From: Thermus kawarayensis JCM 12314
GTDB lineage: Bacteria > Deinococcota > Deinococci > Deinococcales > Thermaceae
DNA length: 7,818 nucleotides
Direction of reading: 5' to 3'
NCBI GenBank assembly: GCA_001311545.1
Contig: BBBL01000066.1
Span: 1-7,818, forward strand
The position numbers were made by a program, and so were the translations under genes. This document shows positions 7,457 to 7,818 of this stretch, piece after piece (the stretch's first letter is position 1; each line of letters begins with the position of its first letter). The notes below the pieces were generated by a model. The model saw only the letters and a list, made by a program, of their open reading frames with translations. It made no database searches and was not told the DNA's origin.

Positions 7457-7818
7457 AGGTGGAGGAAGTGGCCCTGCCCGGGGTGGGCCGCAAGTTCACC
7501 ATCACCGTGCAAAGCGGCGACCGCTTGGTCATCGTGGTCCACCACTCGGGGAAGCGGGAGGTCCAGTACTTTGAGGCCGGGGAGGAGGACGAGCCCACCA
7601 TGGCCCTGGACCTCACCGACGAAGAGGCCCGGGAGATCGGGGCCATCCTCTCCGGCGTCCTTTTCCACCCCGAAGCGGTGGGGGACACCCTGAGCAAGCT
7701 GGGCCAGAAGGTCATCGAGTGGATCAAGGTCCTGCCCGGTTCCAAGCTCGCAGGCAGGCGGGTGGGGGACCTCCACCTGCCCCCCGGGGTCCACCTCCTG
7801 GCCGTGGACCGCCCCGGG
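7453..7818 (+). CDS. khtT: KhtT-like regulator of K+/H+ antiporter, 3' end outside window
   Basis: 122 codons are present with no stop; the gene runs off the window. The N-terminal part (VEEVALPGVGRKFTITVQSGDRLVIVVHHSGKREV shape, then LDLTDEEAREIGAILSG) matches the KhtT N-terminal domain. From about residue 93 (VLPGSKLAGRRVGDL) an RCK_C/TrkA-C ligand-binding domain begins and is cut at AVDRPG. KhtT is a cytoplasmic subunit that gates the KhtU K+/H+ antiporter, probably through a cyclic dinucleotide bound by RCK_C. Family length is about 160-165, so some 40 residues are missing. ATG 7453 overlaps the psiE-like stop (ATGA), with AAGGAGGAAG (7441-7450) upstream. khtU would be expected next. Confidence 0.9.
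   Translation, partial: MKVEEVALPGVGRKFTITVQSGDRLVIVVHHSGKREVQYFEAGEEDEPTMALDLTDEEAREIGAILSGVLFHPEAVGDTLSKLGQKVIEWIKVLPGSKLAGRRVGDLHLPPGVHLLAVDRPG

Overview
The window is GC-rich, strongly G/C-biased at third codon positions, and almost entirely coding on the + strand. The encoded proteins closely resemble those I remember from Thermus thermophilus: DnaJ tail, DafA, an 854-residue ClpB, a 228-residue phosphoesterase-fold protein and a 148-residue double-histone-fold protein. I therefore read it as chromosomal DNA from a Thermus species close to, but not identical with, T. thermophilus. This rests on remembered family sequences; no search was run.

Layout. Positions 1-419 hold the 3' end of dnaJ, overlapped by dafA (406-642), which marks the end of the dnaK-grpE-dnaJ-dafA chaperone operon. 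An intergenic region (643-795) carries a near-consensus sigma-A promoter lying inside a perfect 13-bp inverted repeat that resembles the HspR/HAIR heat-shock operator. Then follow clpB (796-3358), a small ferritin-like helical protein (3371-3760), an eRF1/Vms1-like (baeRF) release-factor homologue (3757-4938), a first small heat-shock protein (4953-5369), a degenerate metallophosphoesterase (5381-6067), a second small heat-shock protein (6128-6541), a DUF1931 histone-fold protein (6587-7032), a PsiE-like membrane protein (7034-7456) and the start of a KhtT-like K+/H+ antiporter regulator (7453 to the window edge). Gaps are 60 nt or less, two junctions are ATGA overlaps, and no gene lies on the - strand. 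No stretch over 300 nt lacks a gene.

How the genes fit together. DnaK/DnaJ/DafA, ClpB and two sHsps form a complete hold-disaggregate-refold chain for heat-damaged protein. The release-factor homologue may add rescue of stalled ribosomes. The histone-fold, PsiE and KhtT genes add possible nucleoid, stress and ion-homeostasis functions. One clpB-proximal promoter could drive much or all of the block.

Sequence quality. Eleven apparent single-base indels, ten of them losses and nearly all in G or C runs, break dnaJ, clpB, the release-factor gene and the histone gene, while conserved protein sequence continues in another frame on each side. Restoring them gives the family lengths exactly for ClpB (854) and the histone (148). 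I treat them as probable sequencing or assembly errors and annotate the genes as whole. The catalytic loop of the release-factor homologue lies in a segment with no intact frame, so automatic annotation would miss it.
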